A DNA stretch of 64,000 nucleotides. Source: Flammeovirgaceae bacterium. GTDB lineage: Bacteria > Bacteroidota > Bacteroidia > Cytophagales > Cyclobacteriaceae. The translations under genes and the position numbers were made by a program. Below are positions 35,863 to 44,560 of the stretch, piece after piece; position 1 is the stretch's first letter, and each line of letters begins with the position of its first letter. The notes beneath the pieces are model-generated. The model was not told the DNA's origin. It worked only from the letters and a program-made list of their open reading frames with translations, and ran no database searches. The stretch covers positions 1 to 64,000 of the forward strand of contig JAJTGY010000029.1 of the NCBI GenBank assembly GCA_021298015.1. Direction: 5' to 3'.

Positions 35863-36549
35863 ATGGGTAAGCCATCGCACAAAGTACTCGTTGTAGATGA
35901 CGAAGAGCCCATTTTGGAGTTACTGAAGTACAATCTCGAAAAGCAGGGCTTTGAAGTTGAAACCGCTTCCAACGGCATTGAGGCCGTGGACACGGCCCGC
36001 AGGTTTCACCCGGATCTCGTTTTGCTGGATATCATGATGCCCAAGATGGATGGCGTGGAGGCTTGCCGGCAGATTCGCGCAACACCCGAACTGCAAAATA
36101 TCTTTATCGTTTTCCTGACCGCCCGCGCAGAGGAATATTCGGAGGTAGCCGCTTTCGATGTGGGGGCCGATGACTACATCCTGAAGCCCATCAAACCCCG
36201 GGCGCTGGTGAGTCGGATTAATGCCCTGTTTCGCAGGGATTCCAAGAAGAAGAATACCGCAACTCAAATCAATGTGGGTGGTTTACTCATTGACCGCACC
36301 AGCTACACCATTAAAGTCAAGAACAAGGAATTCAGCTTGCCCAAGAAAGAGTTTGAATTGCTGTTCTTCCTGGCGCAAAATCCCAATAAAGTGTTTAGCC
36401 GCGATGACTTGTTGCAGAATATCTGGGGAACTGATGTTTACGTGTTGGCGCGTACGGTTGACGTACATATCCGAAAAGTGCGCGAAAAGATTGGAGATGA
36501 CTATATTACCACGGTAAAAGGCGTGGGATATAAGTTCAATCTTCAGTAA
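35863..36549 (+). CDS. OmpR/PhoB-family response regulator
   Basis: The 228-residue protein has a receiver domain with Asp12-Asp13, phosphoacceptor Asp56 and Lys108, then a winged-helix domain (about 125-228) with LPKKEFELLFFL and DVHIRKVREKIG. It lies 3 bp before its kinase gene. The pairing and the length resemble PhoB, but no phosphate genes are near. Direct repeats in its promoter suggest that it regulates itself. Confidence 0.9.
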   Translation: MGKPSHKVLVVDDEEPILELLKYNLEKQGFEVETASNGIEAVDTARRFHPDLVLLDIMMPKMDGVEACRQIRATPELQNIFIVFLTARAEEYSEVAAFDVGADDYILKPIKPRALVSRINALFRRDSKKKNTATQINVGGLLIDRTSYTIKVKNKEFSLPKKEFELLFFLAQNPNKVFSRDDLLQNIWGTDVYVLARTVDVHIRKVREKIGDDYITTVKGVGYKFNLQ

Positions 36550-36552
36550 TCC

Positions 36553-37602
36553 ATGGTTTATAGTGCCCGGGTACTGGCCTTATTGTTGGCTGGCAGCATC
36601 GCGCTGGTAACCGGCTCGTTTCTCTCGTTACTCGAAGGTATTGATTTTAGCGAGGTATTGGTGGCCTCCGCCATTAGTTTCTCCAGTGCCTACCTGCTGG
36701 TGTTTGTGGTGCTGGAGTTCCTGATCTTCAAAGAGATTAACAAAATCTACAAGTTGATGGGCAAGCTTCGCAAACGCGAGTTATCCGGTCTCTCAAAAGC
36801 AAAATCGGGTGCGCTTAATCCCTTGCAGAAAATCAATGAAGAGATATTTGCGTTTGCCTCACTCAAGCAAAAGGAGATTGATGAGTTGAAAAAACTGGAA
36901 GCCTTCCGAAAGGAATTTATTGCCGATGTCTCGCATGAGTTAAAGACTCCCATTTTTGCCGCCCAGGGTTTTGTTCATACGCTGTTGGATGGTGCCGTGA
37001 ACGACAAACAGGTGCGCACCAAGTTTTTGAAAAAGGCAGCCAAAAGCCTGGATGGCCTCGATGCCCTGGTGCAGGACTTGCTCACACTCTCGCAAATTGA
37101 GACCGGTGACATCAAGATGCACTTTGAGCAAATTGATTTGCGGAAGTTGGCGGAAGAAGTAATCGATCAGTTTGAGGAGAAGGCCGAAAAGAAAAAAGTC
37201 AGGCTGAAGCTGGATGCCAACGGCCATGAGCGGGTGTTGGCTCACGCGGACTGGCAACGCATCGGACAGGTGCTCACGAACCTCGTTTCAAACGCGATCA
37301 ACTACACTCCTGAAGGGGGTGAGGTTAGCGTATCTTTTGAAGTTTCGAAAAAAAATGTGTTGGTAGTTGTGCGAGATACGGGTGTGGGCATTCCGGCCGC
37401 TGATGTGCCCCGTATATTTGAACGTTTTTATCGGGTGGATAAAAGCCGCAGCCGGGAAAAAGGAGGAACCGGTTTGGGTTTGGCCATTGTCAAACACATA
37501 CTGGAAGGCCACTCCACCCGGGCAGAAGTGGACAGTACGGTCGGAAAGGGCTCCACATTTAGTTTTAAGTTAACACGAACAAAAACAGGGGAGGAGGATT
37601 GA
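36553..37602 (+). CDS. PhoR-like sensor histidine kinase
   Basis: The 349-residue kinase has two N-terminal membrane helices (about 6-27 and 36-58) with almost no periplasmic loop. The phosphorylated His128 lies in DVSHELKTPI, followed by N-box LVSNAINYTPEGG, DTGVGI, FERFYRVDKSRS and GGTGLGLAIVKH. There is no PAS or HAMP domain, so the signal is probably sensed in the membrane or through a partner. It is the partner of the upstream regulator. Confidence 0.9.
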   Translation: MVYSARVLALLLAGSIALVTGSFLSLLEGIDFSEVLVASAISFSSAYLLVFVVLEFLIFKEINKIYKLMGKLRKRELSGLSKAKSGALNPLQKINEEIFAFASLKQKEIDELKKLEAFRKEFIADVSHELKTPIFAAQGFVHTLLDGAVNDKQVRTKFLKKAAKSLDGLDALVQDLLTLSQIETGDIKMHFEQIDLRKLAEEVIDQFEEKAEKKKVRLKLDANGHERVLAHADWQRIGQVLTNLVSNAINYTPEGGEVSVSFEVSKKNVLVVVRDTGVGIPAADVPRIFERFYRVDKSRSREKGGTGLGLAIVKHILEGHSTRAEVDSTVGKGSTFSFKLTRTKTGEED

Positions 37603-37604
37603 GT

Positions 37605-38312
37605 ATGAACAACTTTCTGAAATTTTCGATTGCTGCTCTTTTGCTTGGACTAACTGTGCCAATTCATGCGCAAGACTCGCTAAAGAATACGCTGTCTTTT
37701 CAAATCGGAGTGGCGATCCCAACCGGGTCATTTGCCAAAGCAGATGCGGCCAACGAGCAGCAAGGCTTTGCTCTTCCGGGTTTTTCCGCAAATCTGGAAT
37801 TGGTGGCGGGTTCAAGGGCTCCTCTAGGGTGGGCTTTCCGCGTTGGATTGGCGAGAAACCCACTTCGTGACAGTGCTTATGTAAGCGCACTCGAAGAGAG
37901 CCGAGGTTCAAAGATCACGAGTTTTTCAATTGAACATGGCTGGCGTTCAACGCAGTTACTTACCGGCCCGGTTTTTCGAATTCCCAGCGGACGGGTTGAG
38001 ATAGATGTCAAATTTTTGGGAGGAATAGCTTTTGCTCTGGCGCCAAAGGCAAGTTTCATTGAGCAACGAGCAGGCGCTCCCTTTGGTTCCCAGGTTTTGT
38101 TGACACCATCCGTTATTAACCCGAGCTTTTCGTTTGTCACCGGAGTCAGTGCCCGAATACCGTCCTCGACTAAAACCGGTGTCGTGTTGGGCGTGGAATA
38201 CTCTAGTATGGTAATGAAGAGGGATTATGAGCTGTTTGCAAATCAACGAGATGTTATTTTAGGTCGCGTTGTTGCTAATAATATTGTAATTTCGGTTGGC
38301 ATCGCCTTTTGA
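37605..38312 (+). CDS. Secreted beta-barrel-like outer membrane protein
   Basis: The ATG at 37605 is preceded by GAGGAGG (37591-37597), one of the few clear Shine-Dalgarno sequences here, and it overlaps the end of the kinase operon. The 235 residues have a signal peptide ending at IHAQ and alternating strands such as SFQIGVAIPTGSFAKAD and FSFVTGVSARI, typical of porin-family small barrels. It may be co-transcribed with the two-component pair. The function is unknown. Confidence 0.6.
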   Translation: MNNFLKFSIAALLLGLTVPIHAQDSLKNTLSFQIGVAIPTGSFAKADAANEQQGFALPGFSANLELVAGSRAPLGWAFRVGLARNPLRDSAYVSALEESRGSKITSFSIEHGWRSTQLLTGPVFRIPSGRVEIDVKFLGGIAFALAPKASFIEQRAGAPFGSQVLLTPSVINPSFSFVTGVSARIPSSTKTGVVLGVEYSSMVMKRDYELFANQRDVILGRVVANNIVISVGIAF

Positions 38313-38316
38313 AAAA

Positions 38317-39030
38317 GTGAAACGAGCCACAATACAACCGTATATCCTTTTCGAAGATTCGGACTTTCTCATCATCAACAAGCCGCCTTTGGTTTCAACG
38401 CTGGAGGACCGGCAGGATGCCGATAACATCCTGAGCCTGGCGCGGGCGTATGACCCCAACGCCCAGACCTGCCACCGGCTTGACAAGGAGACGTCAGGTG
38501 TTCTGGTCCTGGCACGCAACCCACAAACCTATCGGCATGTTAGCCTTCGGTTCGAGCATCGCGAAGTGAGGAAGATCTACCATGCGGTAGTCCAGGGAAC
38601 CCATTCGTTTCAGAATCGGGAGGTAGATGCTCCGTTGGAGGTGCAACGTGATCATACGGTAAAGATTACCCGGGGTGGCAAGCCTGCCCTCACCTACTTT
38701 TCAACCCTGGCGGTCTACCGGGGCTATACCTTGGTCGAATGCCGCCCGGTGACGGGACGCACCCACCAAATACGGGTTCATCTGGCCTCCCTGGGCGCCC
38801 CCATCGTGTCCGATGGGCTTTATGGGGGAAAGCCTTTTTTCCTCTCCACCTTAAAGGGGGGATATAACCTAAAGCGCGATGCCGAAGAGCAACCGCTGAT
38901 GCACCGGGTGGCCTTGCACGCAATGTCATTGGAATTCCAGGACTTAAATAGTCAACGGAGGCGATTTTCCGCAGCCTATCCGAAAGATCTCAAAGCATTG
39001 GTCACCCAGTTGGAAAAGGCGGGCCGCTAG
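38317..39030 (+). CDS. RluA-family pseudouridine synthase
   Basis: The protein of about 237 residues has the catalytic HRLDKETSGVLVLA motif with its Asp, RKIYHAVVQG, and RTHQIRVHLASLGAPI. These define the RluA family, which isomerises specific uridines in rRNA or tRNA. No S4 domain is present. I chose the GTG at 38317, just after the previous stop; a TTG at 38296 would overlap the previous gene. The exact RNA target cannot be told. Confidence 0.85.
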   Translation: MKRATIQPYILFEDSDFLIINKPPLVSTLEDRQDADNILSLARAYDPNAQTCHRLDKETSGVLVLARNPQTYRHVSLRFEHREVRKIYHAVVQGTHSFQNREVDAPLEVQRDHTVKITRGGKPALTYFSTLAVYRGYTLVECRPVTGRTHQIRVHLASLGAPIVSDGLYGGKPFFLSTLKGGYNLKRDAEEQPLMHRVALHAMSLEFQDLNSQRRRFSAAYPKDLKALVTQLEKAGR

Positions 39031-39052
39031 GGGCATATTATTTCGCCTTCCT

Positions 39053-39083
39053 TTGCATTTTCAGAATCTTGCGCCTACTTTTG
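39053..39083 (+). promoter_or_regulatory. Promoter of the rplM-rpsI-rpsB operon
   Basis: TTG at 39053-39055, a 20-base spacer and TACTTTTG at 39076-39083 fit the consensus fully. The leader to the GTG at 39138 is about 50 bases and AT-rich, with a repeated GCGATTTTAA/ACGATTTTAA motif. Confidence 0.7.
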
Positions 39084-39137
39084 TGTCCCTTTTTCGGGGG
39101 GTATATTCATTTTTAAGCGATTTTAAACGATTTTAAC

Positions 39138-39581
39138 GTGGATCATAACAGTTACAAAACCATTCAGCCGAACAAGGCATCCGTCCAGAAAGGATGGGTA
39201 TTGGTGGACGCGAAAGATCAAACTCTGGGGCGTGTGGCCAGCCAGATTGCTCATATTATTCGCGGAAAGAACAAGCCGGATTTTGCCCCTCATGTCGACA
39301 ATGGCGATCATGTGATCGTGATTAACGCTGAAAAGGTTAAGATGACCGGAAAGAAGTGGACTGACCGCGTGATTTTTACCTATTCCGGCTACCCGGGCGG
39401 TCAAAAATTGCTGACGCCAAACATGATCAAAGCGAAACATCCGGCCCGTCTGGTCGAGCATGCTGTTCGTGGCATGTTGCCGAAGAATGCCATGGGCCGC
39501 GAATTGTTCCGCAGCCTTCACGTGTATGTGGGTGACAAGCACCCGCACGAAGCACAACAACCTAAAGAAATTAAATTCTGA
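39138..39581 (+). CDS. rplM: Ribosomal protein L13
   Basis: The 147-residue protein has the L13 signatures WVLVDAKDQTLGR, LAS-like VASQIAHIIRGK and AVRGMLPKN. It is a large-subunit protein that acts early in 50S assembly. The start codon is GTG. It is followed 3 bp later by rpsI, the usual L13-S9 pair. Confidence 0.96.
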   Translation: MDHNSYKTIQPNKASVQKGWVLVDAKDQTLGRVASQIAHIIRGKNKPDFAPHVDNGDHVIVINAEKVKMTGKKWTDRVIFTYSGYPGGQKLLTPNMIKAKHPARLVEHAVRGMLPKNAMGRELFRSLHVYVGDKHPHEAQQPKEIKF

Positions 39582-39584
39582 TAA

Positions 39585-39971
39585 ATGGAAATCATCAACG
39601 CCATTGGCAGACGCAAGACCTCGATTGCCCGCGTATACGTAAAGCCGGGCAAGGGCGCCATTACGGTGAACGATCGCGAACTCAGCGACTACTTTAAATC
39701 CGAAATCCACCAAACATTGGCCAAGCAGGCCCTTGCCATTGCGAAAGCCGATGGCCAGTATGACGTAAGCGTAAATGTAGAGGGTGGTGGAATTAAAGGA
39801 CAGGCAGAAGCGATTCGTCTGGGCATTGCCCGCGCCCTGGTGCAGATCAACGGTGAAAACAAACCCGCCCTGCGCAAGGAAGGTATTTTGACTCGCGACA
39901 GCCGCATGGTGGAACGTAAGAAGCCGGGCCGCAGAAAGGCGCGCAGGAGATTCCAGTTTAGCAAGCGTTAA
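39585..39971 (+). CDS. rpsI: Ribosomal protein S9
   Basis: The 128-residue protein has [15 protein letters not shown] near the start, [19 protein letters not shown], and the basic [17 protein letters not shown] tail, whose final arginine reaches the P-site tRNA. It is a small-subunit protein in operon with rplM and rpsB. Confidence 0.97.
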   Translation: MEIINAIGRRKTSIARVYVKPGKGAITVNDRELSDYFKSEIHQTLAKQALAIAKADGQYDVSVNVEGGGIKGQAEAIRLGIARALVQINGENKPALRKEGILTRDSRMVERKKPGRRKARRRFQFSKR

Positions 39972-39990
39972 TCGATTGACACTACGAAAC

Positions 39991-40758
39991 ATGGCAGATA
40001 AAATCACAACCCAGGATTTGATGGAAGCCGGAGTTCACTTCGGGCACCTGACCCGCAAGTGGAACCCCCGCATGGCCGAGTACATCTTCATGGAGAACAA
40101 CGGCATCCACCTCATTGACCTGAACAAAACGCTGAAGTGCCTGGAGGAGGCTGCTTTTGCGCTGAAGAACATCGTTCGCTCCGGTCGCAAGGTGATGTTT
40201 GTAGCTACCAAAAAGCAAGCAAAAGATATCATTACCCAGGAAGCCCTGCGCCTCAACATGCCATTCGTAACCGAGCGTTGGTTGGGTGGTATGCTCACCA
40301 ACTTTGCTACGATCCGCAAGTCGCTGAAGAAGCTGGCGCAGATCGAGAAGTTGATGAAGGACGAAGCGTACGACAACCTGACGAAGAAAGAAAAGTTGAC
40401 CATTACCCGCGAGAAGGCCAAGTTGCAGAAGCAGTTGGGCGGTATCTCTGACCTGAACCGCTTGCCGGCTGCTCTTTTTGTAGTGGACGTAAAGCGTGAG
40501 CATATCGCGGTGGCCGAAGCTCAGAAATTGAATATCCCCGTGTTTGCCATGGTGGATACCAACTCAGATCCCTCGGATATTGACTTCCCGATTCCCGCCA
40601 ACGATGACGCCTTCAAGTCGATCTCAATTGTAACCGGCTATATTGGTAAGCATATTGAGGAGGCCTTGATGGAGCGGAAAAAGGATAAGGAAGAGGCCAG
40701 CCTGAAGAGGGAAGAAGATGAGAAACGCAAGGTGGACGAAGCTGTCGAGTCCAACTAA
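39991..40758 (+). CDS. rpsB: Ribosomal protein S2
   Basis: The ATG at 39991 gives 255 residues beginning [19 protein letters not shown]. The conserved [24 protein letters not shown] and [13 protein letters not shown] segments identify S2. The C-terminal 25 residues are a Lys/Glu-rich tail. A five-codon longer open frame upstream is unlikely. A terminator hairpin separates it from tsf. Confidence 0.96.
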   Translation: MADKITTQDLMEAGVHFGHLTRKWNPRMAEYIFMENNGIHLIDLNKTLKCLEEAAFALKNIVRSGRKVMFVATKKQAKDIITQEALRLNMPFVTERWLGGMLTNFATIRKSLKKLAQIEKLMKDEAYDNLTKKEKLTITREKAKLQKQLGGISDLNRLPAALFVVDVKREHIAVAEAQKLNIPVFAMVDTNSDPSDIDFPIPANDDAFKSISIVTGYIGKHIEEALMERKKDKEEASLKREEDEKRKVDEAVESN

Positions 40759-40810
40759 GGCGTGACACGTATTGTCCACGCCTACCCGCGTGGCCGAGTA
40801 AAACCATTTG

Positions 40811-40845
40811 CAAGCATCGGCCTACCAGCCGATGCTTGTTTTTTT
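40811..40845 (+). terminator. Intergenic terminator/attenuator rpsB-tsf
   Basis: CAAGCATCGGC at 40811-40821 pairs perfectly with GCCGATGCTTG at 40828-40838, followed by seven T. It ends 29 bases before the tsf start. Without a separate tsf promoter it would act as an attenuator. Confidence 0.9.
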
Positions 40846-40874
40846 AAAAACACACGAAAACAAACTGAACAGAT

Positions 40875-41702
40875 ATGATTAGCGCACAAGACGTAAACAA
40901 ACTCCGCAGCATGACCGGTGCGGGCATGATGGATTGTAAAAAGGCTCTTACCGAAGCGAACGGTGACTTCGAGAAGGCCATTGAAATACTCCGCAAAAAG
41001 GGACAGAAGGTTTCGGCCTCCCGCTCGGACAAGGAAGCCAAGGAGGGATCGGTTTTTGTCAAGACTTCCGATGACCGTAAGTCGGCCGTGTTGATTGCAC
41101 TGAACTGCGAGACTGATTTTGTTGCTAAGAACGATGAGTTTCAAAATCTGGGTAAGTTGATTGCCGAAACTGCGTTTGCCAAAAAACCGGCTTCTATTGA
41201 TGCCTTGTTGGCGGAGAAAGCTGGAAGCCTCTCGCTTAGCGAGAAGATCACCGAGTTGGTAGGCAAGATTGGCGAAAAGATAGAAGTGAAAGATTACGTT
41301 ACCATGACCGGTGAAGCCGTAGTGCCGTACATCCACGCAGGCAGCAAACTGGGTGTATTGGTCGCCTTAAAGGGCGTTAATGGCAAAGACGTAACCGATG
41401 CCGGCAAAGACGTGGGCATGCAAATCGCAGCTATGAATCCGGTTGCCGTGGATGAGACCTCGGTGGATAAATCTTTGATTGAAAAGGAGCTTGAAATAGC
41501 GAAGGCCCAGATTTTAGCCGAAGGCAAACCGGAGCATATGGTGGAGAAAATTGCCCAGGGCAAATTGAATAAGTTCTTCAAAGAAAGCACGCTGGTTCAC
41601 CAGGCGTTCGTAAAGGACAGCAGCAAAACGGTAGCCCAATATCTTGATGGTATCACCAAAGGATTAACGGTTGCAGAGTTTAAGCGCGTGACGATCGCCT
41701 GA
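40875..41702 (+). CDS. tsf: Elongation factor Ts
   Basis: The 275-residue protein has the N-terminal module VNKLRSMTGAGMMDCKKAL, the core signature CETDFVAKN, and a C-terminal coiled region with HMVEKIAQGKLNKF. It exchanges GDP for GTP on EF-Tu. It follows rpsB as usual. A strong terminator sits after it. Confidence 0.96.
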   Translation: MISAQDVNKLRSMTGAGMMDCKKALTEANGDFEKAIEILRKKGQKVSASRSDKEAKEGSVFVKTSDDRKSAVLIALNCETDFVAKNDEFQNLGKLIAETAFAKKPASIDALLAEKAGSLSLSEKITELVGKIGEKIEVKDYVTMTGEAVVPYIHAGSKLGVLVALKGVNGKDVTDAGKDVGMQIAAMNPVAVDETSVDKSLIEKELEIAKAQILAEGKPEHMVEKIAQGKLNKFFKESTLVHQAFVKDSSKTVAQYLDGITKGLTVAEFKRVTIA

Positions 41703-41725
41703 TTGCTGCGAATGAACTGAAATGA

Positions 41726-41755
41726 AAAAGGGAGCGAGAGCTCCCTTTTGTTTTT
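41726..41755 (+). terminator. Terminator after tsf
   Basis: AAAAGGGAGC at 41726-41735 pairs with GCTCCCTTTT at 41740-41749 around a GAGA loop, followed by more T. A-rich and T-rich flanks may also serve the convergent gene that ends at 41754. Confidence 0.88.
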
Positions 41756-42059
41756 AACTTGTTTTAGTGGACAAAAGTAAACGAACAACCAGGTGCAACC
41801 CGGAACCGATGTTGCAGAGACAAAGTGTAAATGAAAAAATAAGGCCCTTTTGACTAAGCAGGTTAAGGATGAAGTCGGATGGAGTACTTTCCAGAAAATC
41901 AAAAAGCACGAGCAAGCCAAACACCACGTTAAACCCTGACCAACCTAATCCCAGTAGGATCGTTTCCACCCTCAGGTCTTTTATAGCAGACGTATTTATT
42001 GCTCGCCAGGCTACATAAATCCACCCCAGGGTGATCAACAAGAACATGAAATGACTCAC
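41754..42059 (-). CDS. Small membrane protein, unknown
   Basis: This 101-residue protein has three probable membrane segments (about 4-18, 32-54 and 72-95) and no motif that I recognise. It overlaps the upstream ExbB/MotA-like gene by 4 bp (ATGA), so the two are translationally coupled. It may be an accessory subunit of that protein. Confidence 0.6.
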   Translation of the reverse strand: MSHFMFLLITLGWIYVAWRAINTSAIKDLRVETILLGLGWSGFNVVFGLLVLFDFLESTPSDFILNLLSQKGLIFSFTLCLCNIGSGLHLVVRLLLSTKTS

Positions 42060-42433
42060 GCCACAACTTTATTTTTGCTGAGCATACGCAAGATGATGTA
42101 CCCGCTGTGACTCAGGCAAAAGTACCCCGCCCCATACAGCACATTGAGCAATGCTACCTTAACACCTCCGGAAATCACCGCGAGAGGCAGTGTCTCGTTC
42201 ATAGCTTCCAAAGCGTCAAACATTTGAAGAAAACCAACGAGCGTACCGAAAACGCCATACATAAAAATGAGTATGCCCAATTGTTTCAGGACATCCATCA
42301 TAATGGAATCGTAATTCTTCTTGATAAGAATCCATAGAAAAATACCTACATTAATAAAAAACAGAATAGTGAGAGGTGCCATGAAATGGATGGCTCCTTC
42401 AATGTGATGACTGAAATAGGCAAAGGCTAACAT
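42056..42433 (-). CDS. MotA/TolQ/ExbB-like proton channel protein
   Basis: The ATG at 42433 gives about 125 residues; a longer frame would start 12 codons upstream. Three membrane segments are visible, and the stretch GVFGTLVGFLQMFDALEA plus VKVALLNVLYG resembles the conserved TolQ/ExbB/MotA core. That family couples ion flow to mechanical work. It is short for the family, and the expected ExbD/TolR partner is absent; the next gene is a different small membrane protein. Confidence 0.6.
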   Translation of the reverse strand: MLAFAYFSHHIEGAIHFMAPLTILFFINVGIFLWILIKKNYDSIMMDVLKQLGILIFMYGVFGTLVGFLQMFDALEAMNETLPLAVISGGVKVALLNVLYGAGYFCLSHSGYIILRMLSKNKVVA

Positions 42434-42629
42434 AAAATTGAATTTAGGTTTTTTAATTCGTTTGGGCAATAGTACGCCAGTTCAGTCGCTTAATTTTGGT
42501 TTTGTTGCAGTGCGTTGAAAACATACTGGATATTGCGGTATGTGATGAGGATGTGGTGAAAAGCATACTTAAATTGTCGAAAAGGCATATAGCGAATTTT
42601 AGCCGCATCTTTTTTCTTATCTATGCCGC

Positions 42630-43667
42630 ATGAATCCTGTGAATAAATTCCTGGATAATCTCTTTGCGCGAAGGCGTTGGTCGATTCATTTACTTTTCTG
42701 GTTGGCCATCCTGTTGTTGTATGCGGTTTTCTTTGGCCGTCAAAATAACAATTACGCCCAAACTTTTTTTTTCGTGGGACTATTAATGCCGGTGACGATC
42801 GGCCTGACTTATTTTTTTAACTATTTCCTGATACCACGATACCTGATTACCGGCCGATATCCGGCATTTATTCTGTATTCACTCTACGCACTGCTGACCG
42901 CTCTTTTTTTGGCTATGATGGTTGTATTGCTCACGTTTATGGTCATGGCTCGTGTGCACATTCATCAAATGGATCCGGCTTCGCTGGATATCTTTTTTCT
43001 GTTGACGTCCCTGTTGATGGTCGTCTTCCTGGCTGCGGCAATTAAGATGGTGAGCCACTGGCGAAAGTCGAAGGAAGATTACCAACAGTTGATGCGCGAG
43101 CGGGTCGAAACAGAACTGAAACTCCTAAAAGCGCAACTCAATCCGCACTTCTTATTCAATACCTTAAATAATTTGTACTACCTCACAACCCAAAAATCGG
43201 ACCGGGCACCTCAGGCTGTTTTGCAATTGAGTGAGATATTGGATTATGTGCTTCATGCTGGCAAATCGGACTTCGTGCCGTTACCAAGCGAGCTACATCA
43301 GGTAAATAATTATATCGCTCTGGAGATGCTTCGTTATGAAGGCCGGGTTACGCTGAAGGAGCACGTGGAGGGTGACCTGCAGAAATACCAGATACCACCC
43401 ATGACCCTTGTTGGCCTCGTTGAAAATGCATTCAAGCACGGTGTTATGCCACTGGCAGCCGGAGCCTGGATCCGACTCAGTGTGCATGCTGCGGAAGACT
43501 CACTTCGCGTGTCAGTTTGTAACAGCAGAAAACAAGGCCCCGTCAATCCGGGTGTTGGACTGGCGAATTTGACAAGTCAGCTTTCCCTCTTGTATGGACC
43601 AAACCACACGTTGAGGATTGAACAGCATAACGATGAGTTTTTGGTCAATCTTACCCTGAAATCATGA
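42630..43667 (+). CDS. LytS-type sensor histidine kinase
   Basis: The 345-residue protein has four N-terminal membrane helices (about 18-36, 45-66, 78-106 and 118-140). The His_kinase domain carries LKAQLNPHFLFNTLNN with His173, then PPMTLVGLVENAFKHG and the ATP-binding GVGLANLTSQLSLLYG. It overlaps its regulator by 4 bp. The family senses envelope or metabolite signals in Bacteroidota. Confidence 0.9.
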   Translation: MNPVNKFLDNLFARRRWSIHLLFWLAILLLYAVFFGRQNNNYAQTFFFVGLLMPVTIGLTYFFNYFLIPRYLITGRYPAFILYSLYALLTALFLAMMVVLLTFMVMARVHIHQMDPASLDIFFLLTSLLMVVFLAAAIKMVSHWRKSKEDYQQLMRERVETELKLLKAQLNPHFLFNTLNNLYYLTTQKSDRAPQAVLQLSEILDYVLHAGKSDFVPLPSELHQVNNYIALEMLRYEGRVTLKEHVEGDLQKYQIPPMTLVGLVENAFKHGVMPLAAGAWIRLSVHAAEDSLRVSVCNSRKQGPVNPGVGLANLTSQLSLLYGPNHTLRIEQHNDEFLVNLTLKS

Positions 43668-44371
43668 GTGCCGGTTGCCTTATCATTGATGACGAGCCGT
43701 TCGCCCGCAAACTTCTGGTCGAGCATGTATCAAAGGTAGAGGGACTTCACGTGGTAGGGGAGTGCGTCAATGCCGTAGAAGCAACGGCCTGGCTGCGCGC
43801 CCAACCGGTGGACTTGATTTTTCTGGATGTTCAAATGCCGGAGATTTCAGGGTTGCAGTTTATCCGGTCTTTGAAGAATGCGCCTGCCGTTATCTTCACC
43901 ACGGCCTATCGCGATTTTGCGCCTGAAGCTTTTGATGCGGATGCCGTAGACTACCTGGTAAAGCCGATTTCATTTGAGCGTTTCCTTAGGGCGGTAAACC
44001 GGTTTCTTGACGATTACGAGGCGATTTCAGGTTCAGAGAGAACATCACGTGCGGACGATCATGTGATCTACATTCGGGCAGACCGAAAAACGGTTAAGCT
44101 GGCGCTCGCGGATGTGCGTTACATCGAAAGCCTGGACGATTATGTGAAAGTTCACACCAGCAACAAGGCCTGGGTTACCCGGGAGAACATTAGCAAGCTG
44201 GCTCAACACCTGCCGGAATCATTCGTGCGAATTCACCGATCGTTTATCATCAACACCAGGTTTTTGACGGCCTTTACCGGTGAAAGCGTGTTTCTGGACA
44301 AACAGGAACTTCCTTTGGGAAGAGCATTTAAGCATGCTGCCCTCCAGCAGATGAAAATGCGCCATCCGTAA
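43664..44371 (+). CDS. LytTR-family response regulator
   Basis: The 235-residue protein has a receiver domain with Asp9-Asp10 and phosphoacceptor Asp55 (FLDVQMPEI), then KPISFERF. The C-terminal LytTR DNA-binding domain (about 130-235) has YIESLDDYVKVHT and FVRIHRSFIIN. It begins inside the last codons of its kinase gene. Its targets are unknown; the MATE exporter 190 bp downstream is a candidate. Confidence 0.9.
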   Translation: MSAGCLIIDDEPFARKLLVEHVSKVEGLHVVGECVNAVEATAWLRAQPVDLIFLDVQMPEISGLQFIRSLKNAPAVIFTTAYRDFAPEAFDADAVDYLVKPISFERFLRAVNRFLDDYEAISGSERTSRADDHVIYIRADRKTVKLALADVRYIESLDDYVKVHTSNKAWVTRENISKLAQHLPESFVRIHRSFIINTRFLTAFTGESVFLDKQELPLGRAFKHAALQQMKMRHP

Positions 44372-44560
44372 CTGAGTTTTTTCAAAACCTTTCAACCCTT
44401 TTTCAGCGAATAATCTGCCATTAACGTTACCCAACATGAAGTTTGATGCCATCCGCGTATTCTAAAGCGCCCTGCTAAGCGGGCGATATGCGGCTCTTTT
44501 TCGTATGGCAAAAATCCGCATTCCGGCAGATCGATTTATTAACCTTAAATTCAAACGTTC

